Source: Sinohyriopsis cumingii
Lineage: Eukaryota > Mollusca > Bivalvia > Unionida > Unionidae
NCBI GenBank assembly: GCA_028554795.2
Contig: CM068830.1
Span: forward strand, 115,749,214-115,813,213
Direction of reading: 5' to 3'
DNA length: 64,000 bases
A program made the translations under genes and the position numbers. How positions within the stretch are numbered: the first letter of the stretch is position 1; each line of letters opens with the position of its first letter. Shown here one piece after another: positions 25,516-36,870 of this stretch. The notes beneath the pieces were generated by a model, which made no database searches, was not told the origin of the DNA, and was given only the letters and a program-made list of their open reading frames with translations.

Positions 25516-27795
25516 ACATCTCAATAAATAACACAAGCAATACAAGCAATAAGTGTGTATGCCTTCAGCTAGTCAATAAATAATGCAAGCTATAGGTGTT
25601 TGTGCCTGCAGCTAGTCAATAAATACTACAAGCAATAGGTGTGTATGCCTCCAGCTAGTCAATAAATACTACAAGCAATAGGTGTGTATGCCTGCAGCTA
25701 GTCAATAAATAATGCAAGCAATAGGTGTGTATGCCTCCAGCTAGTCAATAAATAATACAAGCAATAGGTGTGTATGCCTGCAGCTAGTCAATAAATAACA
25801 CAAGCAATAGGTGTGTATGCCTTCAGCTAGTCAATAAATAATACAAGCAATAGGTGTGTATGCCTGCAGCTAGTCAATAAATAATACAAGCAATAGGTGT
25901 GTATGCCTGCAGCTAGTCAATAAATAATGCAAGCAATAGGTGTGTATGCCTGCAGCTAGTCAATAAATAATGCAAGCAATAGGTGTGTATGCCTGCAGCT
26001 AGTCAATAAATAATGCAAGCAATAGGTGTGTATGCCTGCAGCTAGTCAATAAATAATGCAAGCAATAGGTGTGTATGCCTCCAGCTAGTCAATAAATAAT
26101 ACAAGCAATAGGTGTGTATGCCTGCAGCTAGTCAATAAATAACACAAGCAATAGGTGTGTATGCCTGCAGCTAGTCAATAAATAACACAAGCAATACAAG
26201 CAATAAGTGTGTATGCCTTCAGCTAGTCAATAAATAATGCAAGCTATAGGTGTGTATGCCTGCAGCTAGTCAATAAATAATGCAAGCTATAGGTGTGTAT
26301 GCCTGCAGCTAGTCAATAAATAACACAAGCAATACAAGCAATAAGTGTGTATGCCTTCAGCTAGTCAATAAATAATACAAGCAATAGGTGTGTATGCCTG
26401 CAGCTAGTCAATAAATAACACAAGCAATAGGTGTGTATGCCTTCAGCTAGTCAATAAATAATGCAAGCTATAGGTGTGTATGCCTCCAGCTAGTCAATAA
26501 ATAACACAAGCAATACAAGCAATAAGTGTGTATGCCTTCAGCTAGTCAATAAATAATACAAGCAATAGGTGTGTATGCCTGCAGCTAGTCAATAAATAAC
26601 ACAAGCAATAGGTGTGTATGCCTTCAGCTAGTCAATAAATAATGCAAGCTATAGGTGTGTATGCCTGCAGCTAGTCAATAAATAACACAAGCAATAGGTG
26701 TGTATGCCTGCAGCTAGTCAATAAATAACACAAGCAATAGGTGTGTATGCCTTCAGCTAGTCAATAAATAACACAAGCAATAGGTGTGTATGCCTGCAGC
26801 TAGTCAATAAATACTACAAGCAATAGGTGTGTATGCCTGCAGCTAGTCAATAAATAATGCAAGCAATAGGTGTGTATGCCTGCAGCTAGTCAATAAATAA
26901 CACAAGCAATAGGTGTGTATGCCTCCAGCTAGTCAATAAATAATACAAGCAATAGGTGTGTATGCCTGCAGCTAGTCAATAAATAACACAAGCAATAGGT
27001 GTGTATGCCTGCAGCTAGTCAATAAATAATGCAAGCAATAGGTGTGTATGCCTCCAGCTAGTCAATAAATAACACAAGCAATACAAGCAATAAGTGTGTA
27101 TGCCTTCAGCTAGTCAATAAATAATGCAAGCTATAGGTGTGTATGCCTGCAGCTAGTCAATAAATAATGCAAGCTATAGGTGTGTATGCCTGCAGCTAGT
27201 CAATAAATAATGCAAGCAATAGGTGTGTATGCCTGCAGCTAGTCAATAAATAACACAAGCAATAGGTGTGTATGCCTCCAGCTAGTCAATAAATAACACA
27301 AGCAATACAAGCAATAAGTGTGTATGCCTTCAGCTAGTCAATAAATAATGCAAGCTATAGGTGTGTATGCCTGCAGCTAGTCAATAAATAATGCAAGCTA
27401 TAGGTGTGTATGCCTGCAGCTAGTCAATAAATAATGCAAGCAATAGGTGTGTATGCCTGCAGCTAGTCAATAAATAACACAAGCAATAGGTGTGTATGCC
27501 TTCAGCTAGTCAATAAATAATACAAGCAATAGGTGTTTGTGCCTGCAGCTAGTCAATAAATAATGCAAGCAATAGGTGTGTATGCCTGCAGCTAGTCAAT
27601 AAATAACACAAGCAATAGGTGTGTATGCCTCCAGCTAGTCAATAAATAACACAAGCAATACAAGCAATAAGTGTGTATGCCTTCAGCTAGTCAATAAATA
27701 ATGCAAGCTATAGGTGTGTATGCCTGCAGCTAGTCAATAAATAACACAAGCAATACAAGCAATAACTGTGTATGCCTGCAGCTAGTCATGAACAC
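25516..27795 (+). repeat. 43-bp minisatellite, about 52 copies
   Basis: The unit CAATAGGTGTGTATGCCTGC followed by AGCTAGTCAATAAATAATGC and AAG repeats with small variants (CTGCAG/CTCCAG/CTTCAG). Some units carry an extra 10 bp (AATACAAGCA). The array begins exactly where the retroelement RT coding sequence ends. Confidence 0.95.
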
Positions 27796-28810
27796 AAGCA
27801 ATTAGTGTGTAGTTAGTATTGGTAGGGGATTTACATGTGCCAAATTCATTATTACAGAATCTGATATCTGTTTATTTAGCATGTCAAACCATTGCAGATG
27901 CAGTAAAATTAGCAACAGGTATCATAATACCCACTATAGCTGCATCAAAATTGATGACGAAATCCTACAATATAGAGTGGTTAACCACCATATGAAGTGA
28001 GAACTAAAATCTACTTAATAACGTTCCCCTTATTCAAATGATCAATGTCTCAAGTGGACGGTTGGAAATCTGTGATAGGTGTAAATGCATGTATTATGCA
28101 TCCTATAGATATGAGATGGTATACTCCATGTCTCCTCAAATCCGTCTATTTGTAGACATATCGGGCAGTTCAAAGGTCTTGACTTGCATATGTTTGGAGC
28201 AACCGGATACAGGTCATAAGACCTTCCATAATATCATTATATCAACTTCTCTTTGGTATGTTTATTAATGACACTGTCAAATAAACAATAAAACTCGATG
28301 GTCACTATGTCTTGTCTACAGCCTGTAACTTATTTTAAAGTTAATCGGTCTAATTTACATATTGTTTCTTTGTTGGATGAGCAGTAGAAATGTCGCCAAC
28401 TATGTATGTTGCAGTTCAACTGCCTGAAGACTACAGCTATTCATTGTCAGCTGGCTGTATGTGGGGAGAGAATGGCAGTCAAATCTTTGAACAATTGTAT
28501 GGCAAATATTAAAGATTGGCCTCACAGTAAAGATGTTTGGTTTTAATTCCAAAAAGATGGTCTGCAATTTATCTTCTGTGAGCACAGTTGTGTTATTGCT
28601 ACTGCATATAAAATGGTAGGAATATTGCAATGACACATGACATAAAAAATCTTCCAGTGGTCTGTATACATGAAAATGGTGCTGTTCAGACAATTACAGT
28701 CTGGATGCCACAACTTTACTTTTTCATCACTATTTCTTCTGAAGGGAAGGACATATAAGCATTGGGTATACAGTGAAAGACTAGACTGCTCTGGTGGTCT
28801 AGTAGTTAGA
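27796..28810. other. Intronic spacer, no feature seen
   Basis: Unique AT-rich sequence with only short, unsupported reading frames on both strands. Confidence 0.5.
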
Positions 28811-28811
28811 G

Positions 28812-28834
28812 CACACACACACACACACACACAC
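28812..28834 (+). repeat. (CA)n microsatellite
   Basis: About 11 CA dinucleotides in a row. Confidence 0.95.
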
Positions 28835-28839
28835 CCTTT

Positions 28840-29480
28840 GAAAGACTTCTTATGGCATCTCACTGGTCCTAGATGAAAATGGTACTGATCTGATGTTCAA
28901 TATGGCCACCATAACAACCATCTTGAAAATCTAATTATTGCTACTCCTGGACGGAAAGTCATATTGACATGAGACTTCATCATAAGATTTCTTATGTCTA
29001 ATTGACCCTAATTGAATATAAAGCTAATCTAAATGTCCAATATGCCTCCACAGTAACCATCTTCAACATTGTTTTCTGGCTACTGCAACTCATGGAGGAA
29101 TAGTCACAAAAATGGGATTTACACTAAAAACTTATTATGACAATTGGTTCTAAATGAAAATTGGGCTGATGTCCAGTTTTCCCACAAAAGTGACCATCTT
29201 AAAAATGCTATGACTGCCAATCCTCCTGAATGAAATGTAATATTGCCATTAGGTTTTCACCAGCAGATATATAATGTCTAGTTGGTCCTACCTGAATATG
29301 GTGCCAGCCTGTTGTCCAATATGACTTTCACAATTACCATGTTAAAAATGATATTTATAATCTTCCTGGTTGAACAGTGATGTTGCTTTAGTATTATCAT
29401 AGACTTTTTATATCTAGCTGGTCAAAATTGAAAATGGCAAGGCTATGTGGCCATCTTGAAATAAGTGTTGTTTTTCTTTA
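28840..29480 (+). repeat. Diverged tandem repeat of about 140 bp, 4-5 copies
   Basis: Similar blocks recur: a start like CTNGTTGGTCCTANNTGAAAAT, then GATGTCCAATATGNC, then ACCATCTT followed by AAAAT. They are strongly diverged, so this is an old array. Related single copies appear near 17450 and 18310. Confidence 0.55.
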
Positions 29481-29539
29481 CATCTAAGAAGGGTTAATGA
29501 TCCATTCTGGATTAAAACATGTACCAAAATATGCTACAT

Positions 29540-29657
29540 GTGAAAACTACCTGAATATCAACTATTCATGAAAACTACCTGAATATCAACTATTCATGAA
29601 AACTACCTGAATATCAACTATTCATGAAAACTACCTGAATATCAACTATTCATGAAA
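29540..29657 (+). repeat. 28-bp tandem repeat, 4 copies
   Basis: ATGAAAACTACCTGAATATC followed by AACTATTC repeats perfectly four times. Confidence 0.9.
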
Positions 29658-30049
29658 ATCCTAATAATGATTATTGTCTTTTTCATTTTGCATGATAAAG
29701 TTAGTTTTCATTGTATGTGATGTCATGCTGTCTAAAATGACAGGTTTGTTTTAATAATTATATAAATTATAAAGTGTCAGCTTTATTTCAGTAATTATGT
29801 AAAATCACAAGTGAATCAAAGAATCACACTAAGATGCAGTTTTGGAAAGGTTTAAGCCATATATCTCCATGATGAAAGAAATTGAAGACCCACTTGTTTT
29901 GATATCTGTTCTCCAAAAAAATACTTGACTTGTTAAGAAAAATTATGCACTTTTTCAAAGATAGGTAATGTTTTCTTACAATTTTAATATCTCGTGCCTT
30001 AGTAATCTTGTTGGTATATGGTGTTGCAAGTTATCATGGTACATGAATA

Positions 30050-30792
30050 TTTTCAGCAATGGAAATGGGGTATGTAGTTATGACTGTCTTTTCAGCAATG
30101 GAAATGGGGTATGTAATTATGACTGTCTTTTCAGTAATGGAAATGGGGTATGTAATTATGACTGTCTCTTCAGCAATGGAAATGGGGTATGTAATTATGA
30201 CTGTCTTTTCAGTAATGGAAATGGGGTATGTAATTATGACTGTCTTTTCAGTAATGGAAATGGGGTATGTAATTATGACTGTCTCTTCAGTAATGGAAAT
30301 GGGGTATGTAATTATAACTGTCTTTTCAGCAGTGGAAATGGGGTATGTAATTATAACTGTCTTTTCAGCAATGGAAATGGGGTATGTAATTATAACTGTC
30401 TTTTCAGCAGTGGAAATGGGGTATGTAATTATAACTGTCTTTTCAGCAATGGAAATGGGGTATGTAATTATGACTGTCTTTTCAGCAGTGGAAATGGGGT
30501 ATGTAATTATAACTGTCTTTTCAGCAATGGAAATGGGGTATGTAATTATGACTGTCTTTTCAGCAATTTAAATGGGGTATGTAGTTATGACTGTCTTTTC
30601 AGCAATGGAAATGGGGTATGTAAATATGACTGTCTTTTCAGCAATGGAAATGGGGTATGTAATTATGACTGTCTTTTCAGCAGTGGAAATGGGGTATGTA
30701 ATTATGACTGTCTTTTCAGCAATGGAAATCGGGTATGTACTTATAACTGTCTTTTCAGCAATGGAAATGGGGTATGTAATTATAACTGTCTG
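30050..30792 (+). repeat. 39-bp minisatellite, about 19 copies, with splice-site-like units
   Basis: Each unit reads ACTGTCTTTTCAGCAATGGA then AATGGGGTATGTAATTATG. It contains a pyrimidine tract plus CAG and, 13-14 nt later, GGTATGT, so every unit looks like a 3' splice site followed by a 5' splice site. The 13-codon period keeps a 283-codon frame open, but the reading frame is repeat-driven and I do not call it a gene. The array ends 60 bp before receptor exon 4. Confidence 0.95.
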
Positions 30793-30853
30793 GGAATGGA
30801 AAAGAAAGATGAACTCTAGATGCCAAAGATAAATATGAATGTTTGTTTTATAG

Positions 30854-31180
30854 CTGCTCCAAAAATACTTGATGTCTCTCCAAGCTATAAAGGTTATGTT
30901 GGCCAATATACCATGATCCAGTTTGAGTTCTACTCTAATACAAAGGAGAACTTAACCGTCACAGCACAACATTCAAACTTGAGTGGATTAATATATCAAG
31001 GAACAATCCTGCCAATTTTTCTTGACAATATACCAGTTTATTCATCACAGATACCAGCTCCAGACTTCAGAGCAACTTTAGCCATCAGCATGATCAGTGA
31101 AAATGATTTTGGACTGTATGTCATAGAAGTCAAAAACATTATTGGTCCAGATTCGGAAAACGTCAAAATAATACAACAGA
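30854..31180 (+). CDS. Receptor exon 4: Ig-like domain lacking the core cysteines
   Basis: Bounded by TTTTATAG and GTAAGT, 327 nt, phase 1-1. The 109 residues open with the typical inter-Ig lead PKILDVSPS and end with the Ig F/G strand pattern SENDFGLYVIEVKNIIGPDS, in which the usual Tyr-x-Cys is Tyr-Val-Ile. No Cys is present anywhere, so the disulfide is missing although the fold pattern (D-x-G-x-Y) remains. Two sequons (NLT, NLS) fit an extracellular location. It would be the membrane-proximal Ig module before FN3. Confidence 0.8.
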
Positions 31181-31459
31181 GTAAGTTGTTACGTTTGTCT
31201 TATAACTATTATATCCCTTAGCATGTTTTTGGATTAGAAATTACAGCGATATTTTTGTTTCCTGAAATACTTTTATAATAAATGCATCTATATTATTGGA
31301 TAAAATTAATTGTTTCACAGTATCTTATTTAAGGACTCCAGTTTTACCCATGTATGTTTCAGTGAAGAATGTGTGTATATTAAGAAGGATTAACATAATA
31401 TTTCACATGCATAGATGTAGGTAAGGAAGTGCGGTAGTATGACCATTGGGACAAAATAA

Positions 31460-31497
31460 ATAAATGAATGAATGAATGAATGAATGAATGAATGAAT
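31460..31497 (+). repeat. (AATG)n microsatellite
   Basis: Nine to ten AATG tetranucleotides in tandem. Confidence 0.9.
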
Positions 31498-31883
31498 ACA
31501 CAGTAAGCATTGTTGTTGTTGCACAAAAATGGGTTATTTATAACCAATTGATGCAATCTTTGTGCATACTGTATCATCAGCCAAGTTAATGAAAGCACTA
31601 TGGTCAAGTATTCTGTAAATAACTCGCCAAAGAATTTCTTGTAAGTTTTATATTTATTACAGAAAATGCTTGTAACACATAACCTATGTAATACTTGTAT
31701 CTCAAACAAGCAAAATAGAGAATTAAAAAAAGTGGATTAGGAACTCAGGACTAGCAAATAAAGTCATATTAGTAGACTATTACTTAGACATCACCATTTC
31801 AAAATATAAGTGAAAATGTTTACTAACTTTGGACTCTACTCTCATGTGTAGTAGTGTGACTATTGAAATAATGAAACAAATAT

Positions 31884-32646
31884 GGGGATGTATATAATTT
31901 CCTTTAGGCAGACTATTTGTAAAGCAAATGTGGGGATGTGTATAATTTCCTTTGGCAGACAATTTGTAAAGCAAATGTGGGGATGTGTATAATTTCCTTT
32001 AGGCAGACTATTTGTAAAGCAAATGTGGGGATGTGTATAATTTCCTTTGGCAGACAATTTGTAAAGCAAATGTGGGGATGTGTGTAATTGCCTTTAGGCA
32101 GACAATTTGTAAAGCAAATGTGGGGATGTGTATAATTTCCTTTAGGCAGACTATTTGTAAAGCAAATGTGGGGATGTGTATAATTTCCTTTAGGCAGACT
32201 ATTTGTAAAGCAAATGTGGGGATGTGTATAATTACATTTAGGCAGACTATTTGTAAAGCAAATGTGGGGATGTGTATAATTTCCTTTAGGCAGACTATTT
32301 GTAAAGCAAATGTGGGGATGTGTATAATCACCTTTAGGCAGACAATTTGTAAAGCAAATGTGGGGATGTGTATACTTTCCTTTAAGCAGACTATTTGTAA
32401 AGCAAATGTGGGGATGTGTATAATCACCTTTAGGCAGACAATTTGTAAAGCAAATGTGGGGATGTGTATAATTTCCTTTAGGCAGACTATTTGTAAAGCA
32501 AATGTGGGGATGTGTATAATTGCCTTTAGACAGACTATATGTAAAGCAAATGTGGGGATGTGTATAATTGCCTTTAGGCAGACAATTTGTAAAGCAAATG
32601 TGGGGATGTGTATAATTGCCTTTAGGCAGACTATTTGTAAAGCAAA
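31884..32646 (+). repeat. 48-bp minisatellite, about 16 copies
   Basis: Unit GTGTATAATTTCCTTTAGGC then AGACTATTTGTAAAGCAAAT then GTGGGGAT. The 16-codon period opens frames on both strands that are not genes. Confidence 0.95.
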
Positions 32647-32879
32647 ATAGTGATAAAGAAGAGCCTGGATCAGGATTTTGTGACAAGAAGCTTTTAAATA
32701 GATAAGATAAGAATAAAATAAGAATTCTTTATTTCAGACTACATAGTCCATACATCTAAATTAAAATCGTGATATAAAGAAAAAACATTGTAAACACAAA
32801 AGAACATATAAATCATATGTACAATTATACAGATACACCTACACAATTAACTGCGCCCTGCATTGTTAAGAATAAAATT

Positions 32880-33103
32880 GTAGTCGTAGTTCTAGGGTTT
32901 AACGCCATTTTCCAGCACAAGATAGGCTATACATGGCGGCCAGTATAACTGGTGGAGGAAGAACCCTGGAAAACCCAGGGAAGAACCACCGACCCATGAG
33001 AAGCTACTCAGGCAGCCTTGGACTCGAACCCACACAGACAGAGGTGAGATGGCATTGATCCGGAATGGTGAGCACTTTAGACCACTCAGCCACTTGGGGC
33101 CCC
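32880..33103 (-). mobile_element. tRNA-headed SINE, family B, copy 1
   Basis: On the minus strand it starts with a tRNA-like head (A box TGGCTGAGTGG, B box GGTTCGAGTCC) and ends in GGCGTTAAACCCTA. It is flanked by AAGAATAAAATT (32868-32879) and AAGAATGAAATT (33104-33115), a 12-bp target-site duplication with one mismatch. Confidence 0.85.
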
Positions 33104-33239
33104 AAGAATGAAATTAAGTGGCACATTTAAAGAGTAAATTGTTCCATCTACTAATAATATGAGAATTTAAATGAATGTCATAGTTCCAAAGAGATCTGAA
33201 TATACAGTTCTTACTATTAGATATTCTTGTCATCACTGA

Positions 33240-34441
33240 AAAACCTACTTTCTCATTACTTCATCAAAACTGAATACATTATAATTTCCAAACATGTTGG
33301 AGGCACATACAGTTCCATCTAGGAAGACCTAACAGAAATGAAAGACTATTATTATAACCAATAACTAGTTTTCTTTTCATACATTCACTAAAGTTTGCCC
33401 ACAGAGGAGTACAATACATAGTGCAGCAATAAGATTTGAATAATCTAATTTTGATACTCAATGAACAGTTCTTAAATTTATGCAGAAGCATGTTTGTTCG
33501 AGTACATACATATTGGTAATGTCTCAGCAGGGGGAGTAGATGGTAATTTGAAAGAAGTTGGTTGAAAGAACATGCATACTGATTTGTTTTGTATTGTAAA
33601 TGATATTATTCACAAATGCATATTGTTCACATATCTTTAATAATTTCCTTAAACCTATGATAGAAGGACTTATCAATGACATATCATCAGCAAAACTAAA
33701 AATTAAGAAACAACACATTTGGTGGCAGATGTAACCCCATGTAACACTGACCCAGCTTATGGTTTAACTCGTCTATATATATATATTAAATAACAAAGGG
33801 GAAATAATAACCCCCTGCCTTAACCCAATGGTTACATGGAAAGTGCTGGATATTACACTTCCCCATCACACATTATACAGCTGTTTGCCATACAGGTTAA
33901 CTAAAATATGAACTATGTAGACAGGTATATTAATATCAATCAAATTTTTAAAGAGTGTCCAGTGATTGACCTTATCAAATGTCTTGCTAGCATCTAAAAA
34001 GCATGCAAACACTGGGCTTCCATGTTCTTCGTAATAGCTGACAGTTTCCTTAAAGGCATATATGCATAAATCTGTTGAATGCTGCTTTTTAAAACCAAAC
34101 TGATTATCGAAGGTTGTGATTTCACACTTTTGCAGTATGATGTATTCAAATATTTTTGAAATAATAGTCATAAGAGCTATAGGTCTGATGTTTTTTTTGG
34201 TCTGCCAGGTCACCAATTTTGCTTTTTAGTTGCACTATAACTTTGTGAGATTATCTGGTACAAGGTTATGGACAGACATACAATTAAATAAAATCATCAA
34301 TATTACATGAAGTGTAGTATCTGAAAATTTAAAATGTTCCACATATAAAAATTCTGATCCTGGACAATTACCACCTTTTTTGCACATTTGAAACAAAATA
34401 TGTTTTTCTTCTGACTTCCTAAAGATATTTAATCCCAACAA
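33240..34441 (-). mobile_element. Non-LTR retrotransposon (LINE) reverse-transcriptase fragment
   Basis: Minus-strand segments in shifted frames match the order of a LINE RT: an N-terminal block (34235-34441), NIRPIALMTIISKIFEYIIL and FGFKKQHSTDLCIYAFKE, then FACFLDASKTFDKVNHWT with the first catalytic Asp, then FADDMSLISPS (the YADD box) at about 33690, then a C-terminal block LLHKFKNCSLSIKIRLF. Stops and frameshifts separate them, so it is dead. It lies in the intron before the FN3 exon, antisense to the receptor. The clade looks CR1/Jockey-like, but I cannot place it firmly. Confidence 0.8.
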
Positions 34442-34504
34442 GAGTTGCTAGTAATGCCTAACATGTTATTTTATGTATAACTTATATATAACATTGCATT
34501 TCAG

Positions 34505-34804
34505 TTACACCAGAGAAGCCAATAAATTTCCATGCTGCCAACATACAGGAAAAACAACTGTCACTGAGGTGGCAATCTGGATATCATGGGGGATTCACTC
34601 AAACTTTCGTGGTTGAGAGAAGTCTTGATAATATAACATGGAATAATGTGTCTCAAGTCAACTCTGGAAACAGGGATGGATGGTTTTCTACAATTATTGG
34701 GGACCTTATCCCAGGATCGGAATATTATTTAAGATTGTATGCATACAACATAAATGGAAGAGGAGACTTTGCTGATGTACAACTTGCCATCAGAATGCTA
34801 AAAG
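34505..34804 (+). CDS. Receptor exon 5: fibronectin type III domain
   Basis: Bounded by GCATTTCAG and GTTAAA, 300 nt, phase 1-1. The 100 residues follow the FN3 pattern: TPEKPINFH lead, LSLRWQSG with the conserved Trp of strand B, TFVVERSLDNITWNNV with the second Trp, LIPGSEYYLRLYAYNINGRG with the strand E-F tyrosines and the N-x-x-G turn. Sequons NIT and NVS are present. It is probably the membrane-proximal extracellular module of the receptor. Confidence 0.85.
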
Positions 34805-35083
34805 GTTAAACTATTTTCTTGAATTTTATTTTTAAGTGCTCGATATTTAGTAGTGTATTTTAGTATACTCATTTTCCTCAGTATGCCCATTTTGATTTTA
34901 CGTTTGCAGATCAGCCATAAAATAATATCTGAAAAGAATATTATCATTTTTAAAAGCAGGGACTTCATTAATGTTAAGCTTACAAGTACCATTAGAAAAC
35001 AAATAGGCCAATAAGTACAAATTTATATCAACAGCAATAATAAATTTGCCATTTCCATAAGTTTTATTCAGCCATAAACAAAT

Positions 35084-35235
35084 GCTCTGTCTGGCAGTTA
35101 GGTTTACCTATCTGTATACATCTCTGTCTGGCAGTTAGGTTTACCTGTCTGTATACATCTCTGTCTGGCAGTTAGGTTTACCTATCTGTATACATCTCTG
35201 TCTGGCAGTTAGGTTTACCTATCTGTATACATCTC
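35084..35235 (+). repeat. 37-bp tandem repeat, 4 copies
   Basis: TCTGTCTGGCAGTTAGGTTT then ACCTATCTGTATACATC, nearly identical in all copies. Confidence 0.9.
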
Positions 35236-35600
35236 TGACTGTTGCATGTTTATCTGAGAGTCTTGGTAGTCAAGACATACATGACAGAATGTCAAACTCA
35301 AAATCCAATGGGTTTGATACCTGCCCATGCCAGCCCATGTAGTCTCCTTCACTTTGTCCCTGGGAAAGGCACTTAGCTCCCATTTCTTTATCATTGTATA
35401 GTTAAACATGTGTTATGCATGCTGTTAAAACTGTCCAAAATTCTTCTCTGCATATGTGTGTCCCTTGTGATATACATCTATTATCTAAATTACATATGAT
35501 ATATGATCCAATTAATCATTATTGTTTAATTTTTAAATGGCTCATTGTAATTGAAATATACATGATGTGTTAAAACTGATCTTCGATATGCATTTAATAG

Positions 35601-35735
35601 AGACTGCATCTTTGCTAGAAGCCAGTGCATCTATTGGAATAGGTGTTGGTGGATCTGTTGGAGTTGGTGTTGGTGGAATTGTTCTTGGATTAATTGCAGC
35701 TATCATTGCCTTCACAGTCAGAAGACGATTAAATG
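35601..35735 (+). CDS. Receptor exon 6: transmembrane helix
   Basis: Bounded by TTTAATAG and GTATGT, 135 nt, phase 1-1. It encodes a short stalk (ETASLLEASAS) then about 28 uncharged residues rich in Gly-x-Gly (IGIGVGGSVGVGVGGIVLG, then LIAAIIAFTV) and a stop-transfer RRR. This predicts a single-pass type I membrane protein. The small-residue GxxxG-like pattern could favour helix pairing in the membrane, which is inference. Confidence 0.85.
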
Positions 35736-36059
35736 GTATGTATAGTGAGCATATTATAGACAAAATTCCAAACTATTGCCTGAAGTGCATGATAGAAACC
35801 TGTAACTTACCAGTGCGATGAACTTTGCTGCATGGGTTAAGAATTTATGGCCTTTTACTTTGGACCGTAGTACAGTCACTTTACTATGCCGGGCCAGACA
35901 GACTGAGAAAATACTGATTGAATCCCAAACTCTTTGACACAGATGAATTAATGGTACCAAGCTACACTGTCACACATTCAGCATTTTCTTAGAGAGGTTT
36001 TAGAAATATGACAGGAGTTTCAAAGGCATTAATTTTTGTATCAAGCAATAATGTGTATT

Positions 36060-36870
36060 CATTTAATTAAGAGAAGAAAGTATGGTTTGCATGGGATAAA
36101 AGTCAAAGGGTGTATATTGATTTAAAGACTTTGCATGGGATAAAAGTCAAAGTGTGTATATTGACTTAAAGAGTTTGCATGGGATAAAAGTCAAAGTGTC
36201 TATATTGATTTAAAGAGTTTGCATGGGATAAAAGTCAAAGTGTGTATATTGATTTAAAGAGCTTGCATGGGATAAAAGTCAATGTGTGTATATTGATTTA
36301 GAGTATTTGCATGGGACAAAAGTCAAAGTATGTATATTGATCGAAAGAGTTAGCACGGGATAAAAGTGAAAGTGTGTATATTGATTCAGAGTTTGCATGG
36401 GTTAAAAGTCAATGTGTGTATATTGATTTAGAGTGTTTGCATGGGATAAAAGTCAAACTATGTATATTGATTTAAAGAGCTTGCATGGGATAAAAGTCAA
36501 TGTGTGTATATTGATTTAAAGAGCTTGCATGGGGTAAAAGTCAATGTGTGTATATTGATTTAAAGAGCTTGCATGGGATAAAAGTCAAAGTGTGTATATT
36601 GATTTAAAGAGCTTGCATGGGATAAAAGTCAATGTGTGTATATTGATTTAGAGTGTTTACATGGGATAAAAGTCAAAGTATGTATATTGATTGAAAAAGT
36701 TTGCATGGGATAAAAGTCAATGTGTGTATATCAATTTGGAGTGTTTGCACGGGATATAAAGTCAAAGTTTGTATATTGACAGAAAGGGTTTACATAGGAT
36801 AAAAGTCAAAGTATGTATAATGATTTAGAGTTTGCACGAGACAAAAGGTCAAAGTATGTAAATTAACTTT
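36060..36870 (+). repeat. 44-bp minisatellite, about 18 copies
   Basis: Unit GCATGGGATAAAAGTCAAAG then TGTGTATATTGATTTAAAGA then GCTT, with growing divergence toward the right end. Confidence 0.95.

Noticed and set aside
30059..30832. Repeat-rich frames (SNGNGVCNYDCLF) as a cysteine-rich secreted protein
   Set aside because: The 39-bp intronic minisatellite creates them in more than one frame, and there is no promoter, signal peptide or unique sequence attached.
31913..32686. A 257-codon minus frame with FTNSLPKGNYTHPHIC repeats
   Set aside because: Driven by the 48-bp minisatellite; all frames of both strands are similarly open.
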